The notes below the pieces were generated by a model. It saw nothing but the letters and a program-made list of their open reading frames with translations. It made no database searches and was not told the origin of the DNA. Both the position numbers and the translations under genes were made by a program. 64,000 nucleotides of DNA from Tritrichomonas musculus (taxonomy: Eukaryota; Parabasalia; Tritrichomonadida; Tritrichomonadidae), in contig JAPFFF010000016.1 in the NCBI GenBank assembly GCA_039105265.1, forward strand, positions 2,542,001 to 2,606,000, read 5' to 3'. Positions 45,701 through 54,562 of this stretch are shown piece after piece. The number at the start of each line of letters is the position of its first letter. Within the stretch, counting starts at the first letter, position 1.

Positions 45701-48700
45701 TGATACAGGCTACAAGCCAGGAGAAGGCAGTGCTTCCAACACATGCGTTGAAGACAGCGGAAGTGAATGCACAATTGTAGGATGCACAACATGCGATCCA
45801 AGCGATTCAAGCATATGCACACAATGCAACACAGAAGGACACTTCGTATCAGATGGAAACAATGGCTGCAAGTGTGATACAGGCTACAAGCCAGGAGAAG
45901 GCAGTGCTTCCAACACATGCGTTGAAGACAGCGGAAGTGAATGCACAATTGTAGGATGCACAACATGCGATCCAAGCGATTCAAGCATATGCACACAATG
46001 CAACACAGAAGGACACTTCGTATCAGATGGAAATAATGGCTGCAAGTGTGATACAGGCTACAAGCCAGGAGAAGGCAGTGCTTCCAACACATGCGTTGAA
46101 GACAGCGGAAGTGAATGCACAATTGTAGGATGCACAACATGCGATCCAAGCGATTCAAGCATATGCACACAATGCAACACAGAAGGACACTTCGTATCAG
46201 ATGGAAATAATGGCTGCAAGTGTGATACAGGCTACAAGCCAGGAGAAGGCAGTGCTTCCAACACATGCGTTGAAGACAGCGGAAGTGAATGCACAATTGT
46301 AGGATGCACAACATGCGATCCAAGCGATTCAAGCATATGCACACAATGCAACACAGAAGGACACTTCGTATCAGATGGAAACAATGGCTGCAAGTGTGAT
46401 ACAGGCTACAAGCCAGGAGAAGGCAGTGCTTCCAACACATGCGTTGAAGACAGCGGAAGTGAATGCACAATTGTAGGATGCACAACATGCGATCCAAGCG
46501 ATTCAAGCATATGCACACAATGCAACACAGAAGGACACTTCGTATCAGATGGAAACAATGGCTGCAAGTGTGATACAGGCTACAAGCCAGGAGAAGGCAG
46601 TGCTTCCAACACATGCGTTGAAGACAGCGGAAGTGAATGCACAATTGTAGGATGCACAACATGCGATCCAAGCGATTCAAGCATATGCACACAATGCAAC
46701 ACAGAAGGACACTTCGTATCAGATGGAAACAATGGCTGCAAGTGTGATACAGGCTACAAGCCAGGAGAAGGCAGTGCTTCCAACACATGCGTTGAAGACA
46801 GCGGAAGTGAATGCACAATTGTAGGATGCACAACATGCGATCCAAGCGATTCAAGCATATGCACACAATGCAACACAGAAGGACACTTCGTATCAGATGG
46901 AAACAATGGCTGCAAGTGTGATACAGGCTACAAGCCAGGAGAAGGCAGTGCTTCCAACACATGCGTTGAAGACAGCGGAAGTGAATGCACAATTGTAGGA
47001 TGCACAACATGCGATCCAAGCGATTCAAGCATATGCACACAATGCAACACAGAAGGACACTTCGTATCAGATGGAAATAATGGCTGCAAGTGTGATACAG
47101 GCTACAAGCCAGGAGAAGGCAGTGCTTCCAACACATGCGTTGAAGACAGCGGAAGTGAATGCACAATTGTAGGATGCACAACATGCGATCCAAGCGATTC
47201 AAGCATATGCACACAATGCAACACAGAAGGACACTTCGTATCAGATGGAAACAATGGCTGCAAGTGTGATACAGGCTACAAGCCAGGAGAAGGCAGTGCT
47301 TCCAACACATGCGTTGAAGACAGCGGAAGTGAATGCACAATTGTAGGATGCACAACATGCGATCCAAGCGATTCAAGCATATGCACACAATGCAACACAG
47401 AAGGACACTTCGTATCAGATGGAAATAATGGCTGCAAGTGTGATACAGGCTACAAGCCAGGAGAAGGCAGTGCTTCCAACACATGCGTTGAAGACAGCGG
47501 AAGTGAATGCACAATTGTAGGATGCACAACATGCGATCCAAGCGATTCAAGCATATGCACACAATGCAACACAGAAGGACACTTCGTATCAGATGGAAAC
47601 AATGGCTGCAAGTGTGATACAGGCTACAAGCCAGGAGAAGGCAGTGCTTCCAACACATGCGTTGAAGACAGCGGAAGTGAATGCACAATTGTAGGATGCA
47701 CAACATGCGATCCAAGCGATTCAAGCATATGCACACAATGCAACACAGAAGGACACTTCGTATCAGATGGAAACAATGGCTGCAAGTGTGATACAGGCTA
47801 CAAGCCAGGAGAAGGCAGTGCTTCCAACACATGCGTTGAAGACAGCGGAAGTGAATGCACAATTGTAGGATGCACAACATGCGATCCAAGCGATTCAAGC
47901 ATATGCACACAATGCAACACAGAAGGACACTTCGTATCAGATGGAAACAATGGCTGCAAGTGTGATACAGGCTACAAGCCAGGAGAAGGCAGTGCTTCCA
48001 ACACATGCGTTGAAGACAGCGGAAGTGAATGCACAATTGTAGGATGCACAACATGCGATCCAAGCGATTCAAGCATATGCACACAATGCAACACAGAAGG
48101 ACACTTCGTATCAGATGGAAACAATGGCTGCAAGTGTGATACAGGCTACAAGCCAGGAGAAGGCAGTGCTTCCAACACATGCGTTGAAGACAGCGGAAGT
48201 GAATGCACAATTGTAGGATGCACAACATGCGATCCAAGCGATTCAAGCATATGCACACAATGCAACACAGAAGGACACTTCGTATCAGATGGAAATAATG
48301 GCTGCAAGTGTGATACAGGCTACAAGCCAGGAGAAGGCAGTGCTTCCAACACATGCGTTGAAGACAGCGGAAGTGAATGCACAATTGTAGGATGCACAAC
48401 ATGCGATCCAAGCGATTCAAGCATATGCACACAATGCAACACAGAAGGACACTTCGTATCAGATGGAAACAATGGCTGCAAGTGTGATACAGGCTACAAG
48501 CCAGGAGAAGGCAGTGCTTCCAACACATGCGTTGAAGACAGCGGAAGTGAATGCACAATTGTAGGATGCACAACATGCGATCCAAGCGATTCAAGCATAT
48601 GCACACAATGCAACACAGAAGGACACTTCGTATCAGATGGAAATAATGGCTGCAAGTGTGATACAGGCTACAAGCCAGGAGAAGGCAGTGCTTCCAACAC

Positions 48701-51700
48701 ATGCGTTGAAGACAGCGGAAGTGAATGCACAATTGTAGGATGCACAACATGCGATCCAAGCGATTCAAGCATATGCACACAATGCAACACAGAAGGACAC
48801 TTCGTATCAGATGGAAACAATGGCTGCAAGTGTGATACAGGCTACAAGCCAGGAGAAGGCAGTGCTTCCAACACATGCGTTGAAGACAGCGGAAGTGAAT
48901 GCACAATTGTAGGATGCACAACATGCGATCCAAGCGATTCAAGCATATGCACACAATGCAACACAGAAGGACACTTCGTATCAGATGGAAACAATGGCTG
49001 CAAGTGTGATACAGGCTACAAGCCAGGAGAAGGCAGTGCTTCCAACACATGCGTTGAAGACAGCGGAAGTGAATGCACAATTGTAGGATGCACAACATGC
49101 GATCCAAGCGATTCAAGCATATGCACACAATGCAACACAGAAGGACACTTCGTATCAGATGGAAACAATGGCTGCAAGTGTGATACAGGCTACAAGCCAG
49201 GAGAAGGCAGTGCTTCCAACACATGCGTTGAAGACAGCGGAAGTGAATGCACAATTGTAGGATGCACAACATGCGATCCAAGCGATTCAAGCATATGCAC
49301 ACAATGCAACACAGAAGGACACTTCGTATCAGATGGAAATAATGGCTGCAAGTGTGATACAGGCTACAAGCCAGGAGAAGGCAGTGCTTCCAACACATGC
49401 GTTGAAGACAGCGGAAGTGAATGCACAATTGTAGGATGCACAACATGCGATCCAAGCGATTCAAGCATATGCACACAATGCAACACAGAAGGACACTTCG
49501 TATCAGATGGAAATAATGGCTGCAAGTGTGATACAGGCTACAAGCCAGGAGAAGGCAGTGCTTCCAACACATGCGTTGAAGACAGCGGAAGTGAATGCAC
49601 AATTGTAGGATGCACAACATGCGATCCAAGCGATTCAAGCATATGCACACAATGCAACACAGAAGGACACTTCGTATCAGATGGAAACAATGGCTGCAAG
49701 TGTGATACAGGCTACAAGCCAGGAGAAGGCAGTGCTTCCAACACATGCGTTGAAGACAGCGGAAGTGAATGCACAATTGTAGGATGCACAACATGCGATC
49801 CAAGCGATTCAAGCATATGCACACAATGCAACACAGAAGGACACTTCGTATCAGATGGAAACAATGGCTGCAAGTGTGATACAGGCTACAAGCCAGGAGA
49901 AGGCAGTGCTTCCAACACATGCGTTGAAGACAGCGGAAGTGAATGCACAATTGTAGGATGCACAACATGCGATCCAAGCGATTCAAGCATATGCACACAA
50001 TGCAACACAGAAGGACACTTCGTATCAGATGGAAACAATGGCTGCAAGTGTGATACAGGCTACAAGCCAGGAGAAGGCAGTGCTTCCAACACATGCGTTG
50101 AAGACAGCGGAAGTGAATGCACAATTGTAGGATGCACAACATGCGATCCAAGCGATTCAAGCATATGCACACAATGCAACACAGAAGGACACTTCGTATC
50201 AGATGGAAACAATGGCTGCAAGTGTGATACAGGCTACAAGCCAGGAGAAGGCAGTGCTTCCAACACATGCGTTGAAGACAGCGGAAGTGAATGCACAATT
50301 GTAGGATGCACAACATGCGATCCAAGCGATTCAAGCATATGCACACAATGCAACACAGAAGGACACTTCGTATCAGATGGAAATAATGGCTGCAAGTGTG
50401 ATACAGGCTACAAGCCAGGAGAAGGCAGTGCTTCCAACACATGCGTTGAAGACAGCGGAAGTGAATGCACAATTGTAGGATGCACAACATGCGATCCAAG
50501 CGATTCAAGCATATGCACACAATGCAACACAGAAGGACACTTCGTATCAGATGGAAACAATGGCTGCAAGTGTGATACAGGCTACAAGCCAGGAGAAGGC
50601 AGTGCTTCCAACACATGCGTTGAAGACAGCGGAAGTGAATGCACAATTGTAGGATGCACAACATGCGATCCAAGCGATTCAAGCATATGCACACAATGCA
50701 ACACAGAAGGACACTTCGTATCAGATGGAAACAATGGCTGCAAGTGTGATACAGGCTACAAGCCAGGAGAAGGCAGTGCTTCCAACACATGCGTTGAAAA
50801 TATCGAAAGCGATTTATCTTCAGATTCAAACATTGATACTGAATTAACCTCTTCATCTTATTTAGACATTGATAGTCAAATTCAACCTTCTTCAACTGAT
50901 TCAAAACCTACGATTCCTGATGTTTCTGAACCTACAGAATCTAATACTCCTCAACCAATTGAATGCCCAAATGATTATTATAATAGAAATGGAACATGTG
51001 TATACTGTGAATATGGTGTTTCAAAAGATCAAATAACCGGAGAAAATGTATGCAGACCTCATTGCTCAGTTCATATTCCAAATTGTGCTTCAGGTTTTTG
51101 TCCATTAATACAAAATGTTTATTACTGCACAAAATGTGAAAATGGATATATAGTATCAGTTGATCATAGATCTTGTGTTTTGCCAACATGCTTTGATAAT
51201 GATGTGTATTGCAAGGAATGCGATGCTGATAATGTTACTAAGTGTATATCATGTGATGAATCTAAGCATTTCAAGTTAAACCAAGATGGTAAATGCGTTT
51301 GTGATGAAGAAGGTGGATATAAGTCAGAAAATGGCTTATGCTTAGATGAAACTCAAAGATCATGCTTAGGTGAAGGCAAAGATATATTATGTAAAATATG
51401 TAAAGATGAAACACATTGTGAAACTTGTTTAGATGGATATTCTCCTGATTCAAATGGTAAATGCATTAAATCAGAAATTTCAATAGCCAATTGTACAAGT
51501 AATAAATTCGAAAATTCACAAGAAATTTGTTTGACTTGCGAAGGAGATTTGAAACCAACTTATGATGGTAAATCATGCGTTGAAGATGGAAATGCAACAT
51601 GTACTGAAAATATTATTGGCTGTGCAAACTGTTCTACAAGAGGTACAAATGTATGCATAGCTTGCGATGAAACCAAGTTCTTTAAACCAACACCAGTAAA

Positions 51701-52919
51701 AATCGGTGAAATCTATAGATGCAATTGTATTGAAGGATTAGATTTCTTTGAAGGTCAATGCATTAAACCAATTCCTGCAGTTACACCAAGTGCATTCCCA
51801 CCTGATAAAATAGATAGTTTAGATAGCGCTGCTGTACCTAATGCAACAGATTCATCTCAAGTAACCTTTAATAAGGGAGGAAATTATAAAGATGATACTC
51901 TTTATACATATAATCTTCCACAGACAGTAAATAAAGTTGAAGTTCCATCTGAGATACAAAACTTCCAATTAAATGTTGGTAATGGCCAAGAAGTTACAAT
52001 TGTTTTACCTGAAAGTGGAAATGATGTTGCTGTCAATTTCACAGGTACTTCAACTATAAAAGTCAATCCTGTTCAAAGTTCAAACCTTGATGTTGTTGGT
52101 GATGGAACTATTACAATTAATACACCTAATGATGGCGATCTCAAAGAAGATGAAGTACTTAATATTGGAACTATTCAACCAACAGGTGAAGAAATCACAT
52201 TAAAATCAAATGAAAAATTAAACATCAAAAAGATTGATGTATATCCAGTTGAAGGAAAACCAATAACAACAATTACTGGTACTGATAGTGGAACATCATG
52301 CGAAGGTCTTTTCCTTCAAGGTCGTTCAAATCTTGTTGTTAAAAATATTGATTTAGTGAAAGACATTTATATTGGTTTGCTTTCTTCATTGCGCATGGAT
52401 AATGCCAAGTTTGAAAAAGCTAAGTTCCACATTAAATACAACAGACAAACACCTGAAACAGTTTTCCCAATTGTATTCAATGGAAAAGGTGGATTTCCAC
52501 ATTTCGATGGCGATATCGTTGTTGAAAGACAAGAAGTTGAAGGTGAAATCATTCAAGAAGATCAAGAAGAATTATTAATTTCTGAATTTAATGGCGACTC
52601 TCTTGAAGAATCCTACAAAGCTTGCCTTAATTACAGCTCACATTATAGAGGAGGTGAAAGTTTCAATGATCCAGAATGCTATAACAGCACTAACACCAAT
52701 GGAGACGATGCAAACAAAGCTTACATGAGATCAACTAAATCTCAAAAGAAAGGTGATGATGGTAAGAAAGGCTTATCTGCTGGTGCAATTGCTGGTATCG
52801 TTATTGCTTGCGTTGTCGTCGTAGCTGCAATTATTGCTCTCCTTGTTTACTTCCTTGTCATTAAGAAGAGGAATCAATCTACCACATCAACACAAGGAGA
52901 TTCTTCAATCGCAATCTAA
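42765..52919 (+). CDS. Giant cysteine-rich type I membrane protein, 46 tandem modules
   Basis: A 3384-residue open frame with ATG at 42765, 24 bases after an Inr. A short hydrophobic start (MIFLVLFAKL) acts as a likely signal peptide. Residues 19-2678 are 46 tandem 58-residue modules with cysteines at unit positions 3, 6, 14, 17, 31, 33, 48 and 56 (for example GCTTCDPSDSSICTQC, CKCDTGYKPG), an EGF/VSP-like furin-type cysteine framework. A Ser/Thr/Pro-rich linker, five to six diverged Cys-rich modules and a beta-rich region without cysteines (about 3010-3240) follow. One membrane helix (SAGAIAGIVIACVVVVAAII) and an 18-residue basic/Ser-rich cytoplasmic tail complete it. The stop TAA overlaps a TAAA, the trichomonad polyadenylation motif. 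The design predicts a very long, disulfide-stiffened surface protein; binding partner unknown. No lesion is seen. Confidence 0.92.
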   Translation: MIFLVLFAKLTIEETFSVVGCTTCDPSDSSICTQCNTEGHFVSDGNNGCKCDTGYKPGEGSASNTCVEDSGSECTIVGCTTCDPSDSSICTQCNTEGHFVSDGNNGCKCDTGYKPGEGSASNTCVEDSGSECTIVGCTTCDPSDSSICTQCNTEGHFVSDGNNGCKCDTGYKPGEGSASNTCVEDSGSECTIVGCTTCDPSDSSICTQCNTEGHFVSDGNNGCKCDTGYKPGEGSASNTCVEDSGSECTIVGCTTCDPSDSSICTQCNTEGHFVSDGNNGCKCDTGYKPGEGSASNTCVEDSGSECTIVGCTTCDPSDSSICTQCNTEGHFVSDGNNGCKCDTGYKPGEGSASNTCVEDSGSECTIVGCTTCDPSDSSICTQCNTEGHFVSDGNNGCKCDTGYKPGEGSASNTCVEDSGSECTIVGCTTCDPSDSSICTQCNTEGHFVSDGNNGCKCDTGYKPGEGSASNTCVEDSGSECTIVGCTTCDPSDSSICTQCNTEGHFVSDGNNGCKCDTGYKPGEGSASNTCVEDSGSECTIVGCTTCDPSDSSICTQCNTEGHFVSDGNNGCKCDTGYKPGEGSASNTCVEDSGSECTIVGCTTCDPSDSSICTQCNTEGHFVSDGNNGCKCDTGYKPGEGSASNTCVEDSGSECTIVGCTTCDPSDSSICTQCNTEGHFVSDGNNGCKCDTGYKPGEGSASNTCVEDSGSECTIVGCTTCDPSDSSICTQCNTEGHFVSDGNNGCKCDTGYKPGEGSASNTCVEDSGSECTIVGCTTCDPSDSSICTQCNTEGHFVSDGNNGCKCDTGYKPGEGSASNTCVEDSGSECTIVGCTTCDPSDSSICTQCNTEGHFVSDGNNGCKCDTGYKPGEGSASNTCVEDSGSECTIVGCTTCDPSDSSICTQCNTEGHFVSDGNNGCKCDTGYKPGEGSASNTCVEDSGSECTIVGCTTCDPSDSSICTQCNTEGHFVSDGNNGCKCDTGYKPGEGSASNTCVEDSGSECTIVGCTTCDPSDSSICTQCNTEGHFVSDGNNGCKCDTGYKPGEGSASNTCVEDSGSECTIVGCTTCDPSDSSICTQCNTEGHFVSDGNNGCKCDTGYKPGEGSASNTCVEDSGSECTIVGCTTCDPSDSSICTQCNTEGHFVSDGNNGCKCDTGYKPGEGSASNTCVEDSGSECTIVGCTTCDPSDSSICTQCNTEGHFVSDGNNGCKCDTGYKPGEGSASNTCVEDSGSECTIVGCTTCDPSDSSICTQCNTEGHFVSDGNNGCKCDTGYKPGEGSASNTCVEDSGSECTIVGCTTCDPSDSSICTQCNTEGHFVSDGNNGCKCDTGYKPGEGSASNTCVEDSGSECTIVGCTTCDPSDSSICTQCNTEGHFVSDGNNGCKCDTGYKPGEGSASNTCVEDSGSECTIVGCTTCDPSDSSICTQCNTEGHFVSDGNNGCKCDTGYKPGEGSASNTCVEDSGSECTIVGCTTCDPSDSSICTQCNTEGHFVSDGNNGCKCDTGYKPGEGSASNTCVEDSGSECTIVGCTTCDPSDSSICTQCNTEGHFVSDGNNGCKCDTGYKPGEGSASNTCVEDSGSECTIVGCTTCDPSDSSICTQCNTEGHFVSDGNNGCKCDTGYKPGEGSASNTCVEDSGSECTIVGCTTCDPSDSSICTQCNTEGHFVSDGNNGCKCDTGYKPGEGSASNTCVEDSGSECTIVGCTTCDPSDSSICTQCNTEGHFVSDGNNGCKCDTGYKPGEGSASNTCVEDSGSECTIVGCTTCDPSDSSICTQCNTEGHFVSDGNNGCKCDTGYKPGEGSASNTCVEDSGSECTIVGCTTCDPSDSSICTQCNTEGHFVSDGNNGCKCDTGYKPGEGSASNTCVEDSGSECTIVGCTTCDPSDSSICTQCNTEGHFVSDGNNGCKCDTGYKPGEGSASNTCVEDSGSECTIVGCTTCDPSDSSICTQCNTEGHFVSDGNNGCKCDTGYKPGEGSASNTCVEDSGSECTIVGCTTCDPSDSSICTQCNTEGHFVSDGNNGCKCDTGYKPGEGSASNTCVEDSGSECTIVGCTTCDPSDSSICTQCNTEGHFVSDGNNGCKCDTGYKPGEGSASNTCVEDSGSECTIVGCTTCDPSDSSICTQCNTEGHFVSDGNNGCKCDTGYKPGEGSASNTCVEDSGSECTIVGCTTCDPSDSSICTQCNTEGHFVSDGNNGCKCDTGYKPGEGSASNTCVEDSGSECTIVGCTTCDPSDSSICTQCNTEGHFVSDGNNGCKCDTGYKPGEGSASNTCVEDSGSECTIVGCTTCDPSDSSICTQCNTEGHFVSDGNNGCKCDTGYKPGEGSASNTCVEDSGSECTIVGCTTCDPSDSSICTQCNTEGHFVSDGNNGCKCDTGYKPGEGSASNTCVEDSGSECTIVGCTTCDPSDSSICTQCNTEGHFVSDGNNGCKCDTGYKPGEGSASNTCVEDSGSECTIVGCTTCDPSDSSICTQCNTEGHFVSDGNNGCKCDTGYKPGEGSASNTCVEDSGSECTIVGCTTCDPSDSSICTQCNTEGHFVSDGNNGCKCDTGYKPGEGSASNTCVEDSGSECTIVGCTTCDPSDSSICTQCNTEGHFVSDGNNGCKCDTGYKPGEGSASNTCVEDSGSECTIVGCTTCDPSDSSICTQCNTEGHFVSDGNNGCKCDTGYKPGEGSASNTCVENIESDLSSDSNIDTELTSSSYLDIDSQIQPSSTDSKPTIPDVSEPTESNTPQPIECPNDYYNRNGTCVYCEYGVSKDQITGENVCRPHCSVHIPNCASGFCPLIQNVYYCTKCENGYIVSVDHRSCVLPTCFDNDVYCKECDADNVTKCISCDESKHFKLNQDGKCVCDEEGGYKSENGLCLDETQRSCLGEGKDILCKICKDETHCETCLDGYSPDSNGKCIKSEISIANCTSNKFENSQEICLTCEGDLKPTYDGKSCVEDGNATCTENIIGCANCSTRGTNVCIACDETKFFKPTPVKIGEIYRCNCIEGLDFFEGQCIKPIPAVTPSAFPPDKIDSLDSAAVPNATDSSQVTFNKGGNYKDDTLYTYNLPQTVNKVEVPSEIQNFQLNVGNGQEVTIVLPESGNDVAVNFTGTSTIKVNPVQSSNLDVVGDGTITINTPNDGDLKEDEVLNIGTIQPTGEEITLKSNEKLNIKKIDVYPVEGKPITTITGTDSGTSCEGLFLQGRSNLVVKNIDLVKDIYIGLLSSLRMDNAKFEKAKFHIKYNRQTPETVFPIVFNGKGGFPHFDGDIVVERQEVEGEIIQEDQEELLISEFNGDSLEESYKACLNYSSHYRGGESFNDPECYNSTNTNGDDANKAYMRSTKSQKKGDDGKKGLSAGAIAGIVIACVVVVAAIIALLVYFLVIKKRNQSTTSTQGDSSIAI
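42819..50798 (+). repeat. 46 x 174-bp coding tandem array
   Basis: 45 complete units plus a last unit lacking the final 24 bases. The only variation I find is a silent AAC/AAT change at the first Asn of GNNG (unit position 28). AAT is present in units 4, 9, 13, 14, 19, 20, 25, 27, 32, 34, 38, 39 and 44 and AAC in the rest. The unit length is a multiple of three, so unit gain or loss keeps the frame. Near identity implies very recent amplification or strong homogenisation. Confidence 0.95.
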
Positions 52920-53709
52920 ATTTAACATAATAGAATTTGTTTATACAAAAAATTGCTATTTTTATTTTTTTACCAAAGAAAATAAAAATAACAACACTAA
53001 ATAAAAGTTTTATATTTTAAATTCTACTAATTTGTAATTTTTTGAAGGTACCTTCAAGAAATGCCACTTTTTGAGTGAAGCTCTAGAAGAATTCTTATTC
53101 ATTGCAATTATAATTTTTCGAACCTATTTTTTGAATTTTCAACACACTAAATCTATTTAATAAAGAATTTTTTACACTCAATCTAAGATAAAAAGTTTTA
53201 GTGAAATCCTAGAGGACGTTGGTGTAAAATAATATCATTTTTTCAATGAACTCATTCATCTGCAGAGGATCTTCATTTGTAGATAATAATCTTTTGTATA
53301 GGTTTTTCTCCTGTAAAGAATAATCTTCTCCTGTAGAGGAACTTTTCCTGTAGAAATAAAAATCATCCTTGTTTATCCCTTGAAAAAAACTTATTTGTAA
53401 TGTCTTTTTTATTGTAGAAATAAAAATCAATATATTGATTGTTTATATTGCTTAATATTGCTTTGTTTATATGGAAATCAAATTCTTGATTCCAAGTGGG
53501 ATGGTTGTTTCCTGTTTTCTCAGTTGAATGAGAAGAGTGTCAAAGACACTTTAACTTTCAGGTATATCTTTAGCTTCGATTACTTTGGCGTGTAGCAACA
53601 TTTTTTGAAAGAAAAGAAAAGAATGAATATGATAAAAATGCTTGAAAATGTCTTGAAATCAAGCTATTTTTATTAATGAAGTAATATAAAAAAATTCAAT
53701 TATTATAAT
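52920..53709. other. Spacer downstream of the giant gene
   Basis: No gene is supported. A perfect 16-bp palindrome TTGAAGGTACCTTCAA lies at 53042-53057. Between 53260 and 53420 there are loose repeats of TCCTGTAGA-like words that leave a short minus-strand frame. Confidence 0.45.
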
Positions 53710-53735
53710 TCTCTTGTGGTGTAGTGGTTATCATA
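53710..53735 (+). pseudogene. 5' half of tRNA-Gln
   Basis: TCTCTTGTGGTGTAGTGGTT and the next six bases are identical to the 5' part of the tRNA-Gln genes at 9329 and 59844; the match stops before the anticodon stem. The upstream flank (AAAAATTCAATTATTATAAT) also matches the flank of the gene at 59844. It marks a breakpoint: 70 bases later the duplicated segment shared with 12.5-15.3 kb begins. Confidence 0.75.
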
Positions 53736-53807
53736 GAGGTATTCCGACCAGATAACATAAACGGTCGACTTCTGAAAAAGTTGATATAAAAACAATTATA
53801 TCATTTT

Positions 53808-53848
53808 TGTTCAATAACGGCACTTATCCTGCTTTTGGTTCTTATTGA
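53808..53848 (+). pseudogene. 3' tail of the multispanning membrane protein gene
   Basis: Encodes the last 13 residues (FNNGTYPAFGSY and the one before) and stop of the gene ending at 12541, then the same 3' flank. A fragment only; it starts abruptly at the duplication edge. Confidence 0.75.
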
Positions 53849-54562
53849 TTATTATTTTAAAAGCTTTATTTTTAAATATGTTTTTGTTTTTATTTTACTT
53901 TCAAGTGAAAACGGTTGCTCCAAAAAAGTGAATTTTAACAGAGCTTTTTGAATAAAATACTCAAAATCGTCAAAAAAATTGAAAATCTACTTTTTGAGAA
54001 TATGAAACTATATAATAATTCCATAATGAGAACTTTTTCATTCAATATTTTGATGATTAAAAACAATTTAAGTCACTTTTTGAATGTGGTAGTATGAAAT
54101 TAATCATAGAATTTGAAATTTTTTCACTCAATTTTTTTATTCAAATCAAGGAAAATAAATTTTTAGCTATCCTCAAATAATTTGAATTATTACTTGGTAG
54201 CATCCCCACAAAAAAGTAGATTTTCCATTTTTTTTGACGTTTTCTTATTTTTTGACTATACTGTAACGAATATTTTTTTTTAAAAAAACGATTTTAGAAA
54301 ATTTTTTCAATGAAATTAAGATGTTAAATCTATTTTATAAAATCTAATTGAAATATAAAAATAAAATAAATATTAAAATAAGTCATGTAAAAATGAAGAT
54401 AATTATAAATTTATTGAATTTTGGAATCCATTCAATTTAGTTGTTGGACATCTTTTTAAATCCCCGTTGTCAAAATATTTAAAATTAAACCACTCTCTTC
54501 TCATTTCTGTAAGCTTTCTCAAAAGTTACATCAGCCATACACAATCACAAAGGATCAAGTGA
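53808..54562. repeat. Segmental duplicate of 12499-12676 plus 14853-15292
   Basis: The two loci align through the end of the membrane-protein gene, the intergenic DNA and the first codons of the PA200 gene. This copy lacks the 2.2-kb transposon and carries about 158 bases (54332-54489) absent from the other copy. By eye the aligned parts differ at only a few percent of sites. Confidence 0.85.

Noticed and set aside
42819-50798. CRISPR-like direct repeats
   Set aside because: Units are contiguous with no spacers, 174 bp, in frame and coding, in a eukaryote.
42811-50904. A 2697-codon minus-strand open frame across the tandem array
   Set aside because: A shadow of the 174-bp repeat: one stop-free antisense unit is multiplied 46 times. 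No start context, no unique sequence, Cys/Leu/His-rich nonsense.
53209-53430. 73-codon minus-strand frame
   Set aside because: Lies in loosely repeated TCCTGTAGA-type DNA with no recognisable domain.
54332-54489. The 158 bases before PA200 read as an intron
   Set aside because: No trichomonad donor or branch/acceptor consensus is visible, and the paralogous locus has the start codon joined directly to the next codons without it. Kept only as an alternative to test.
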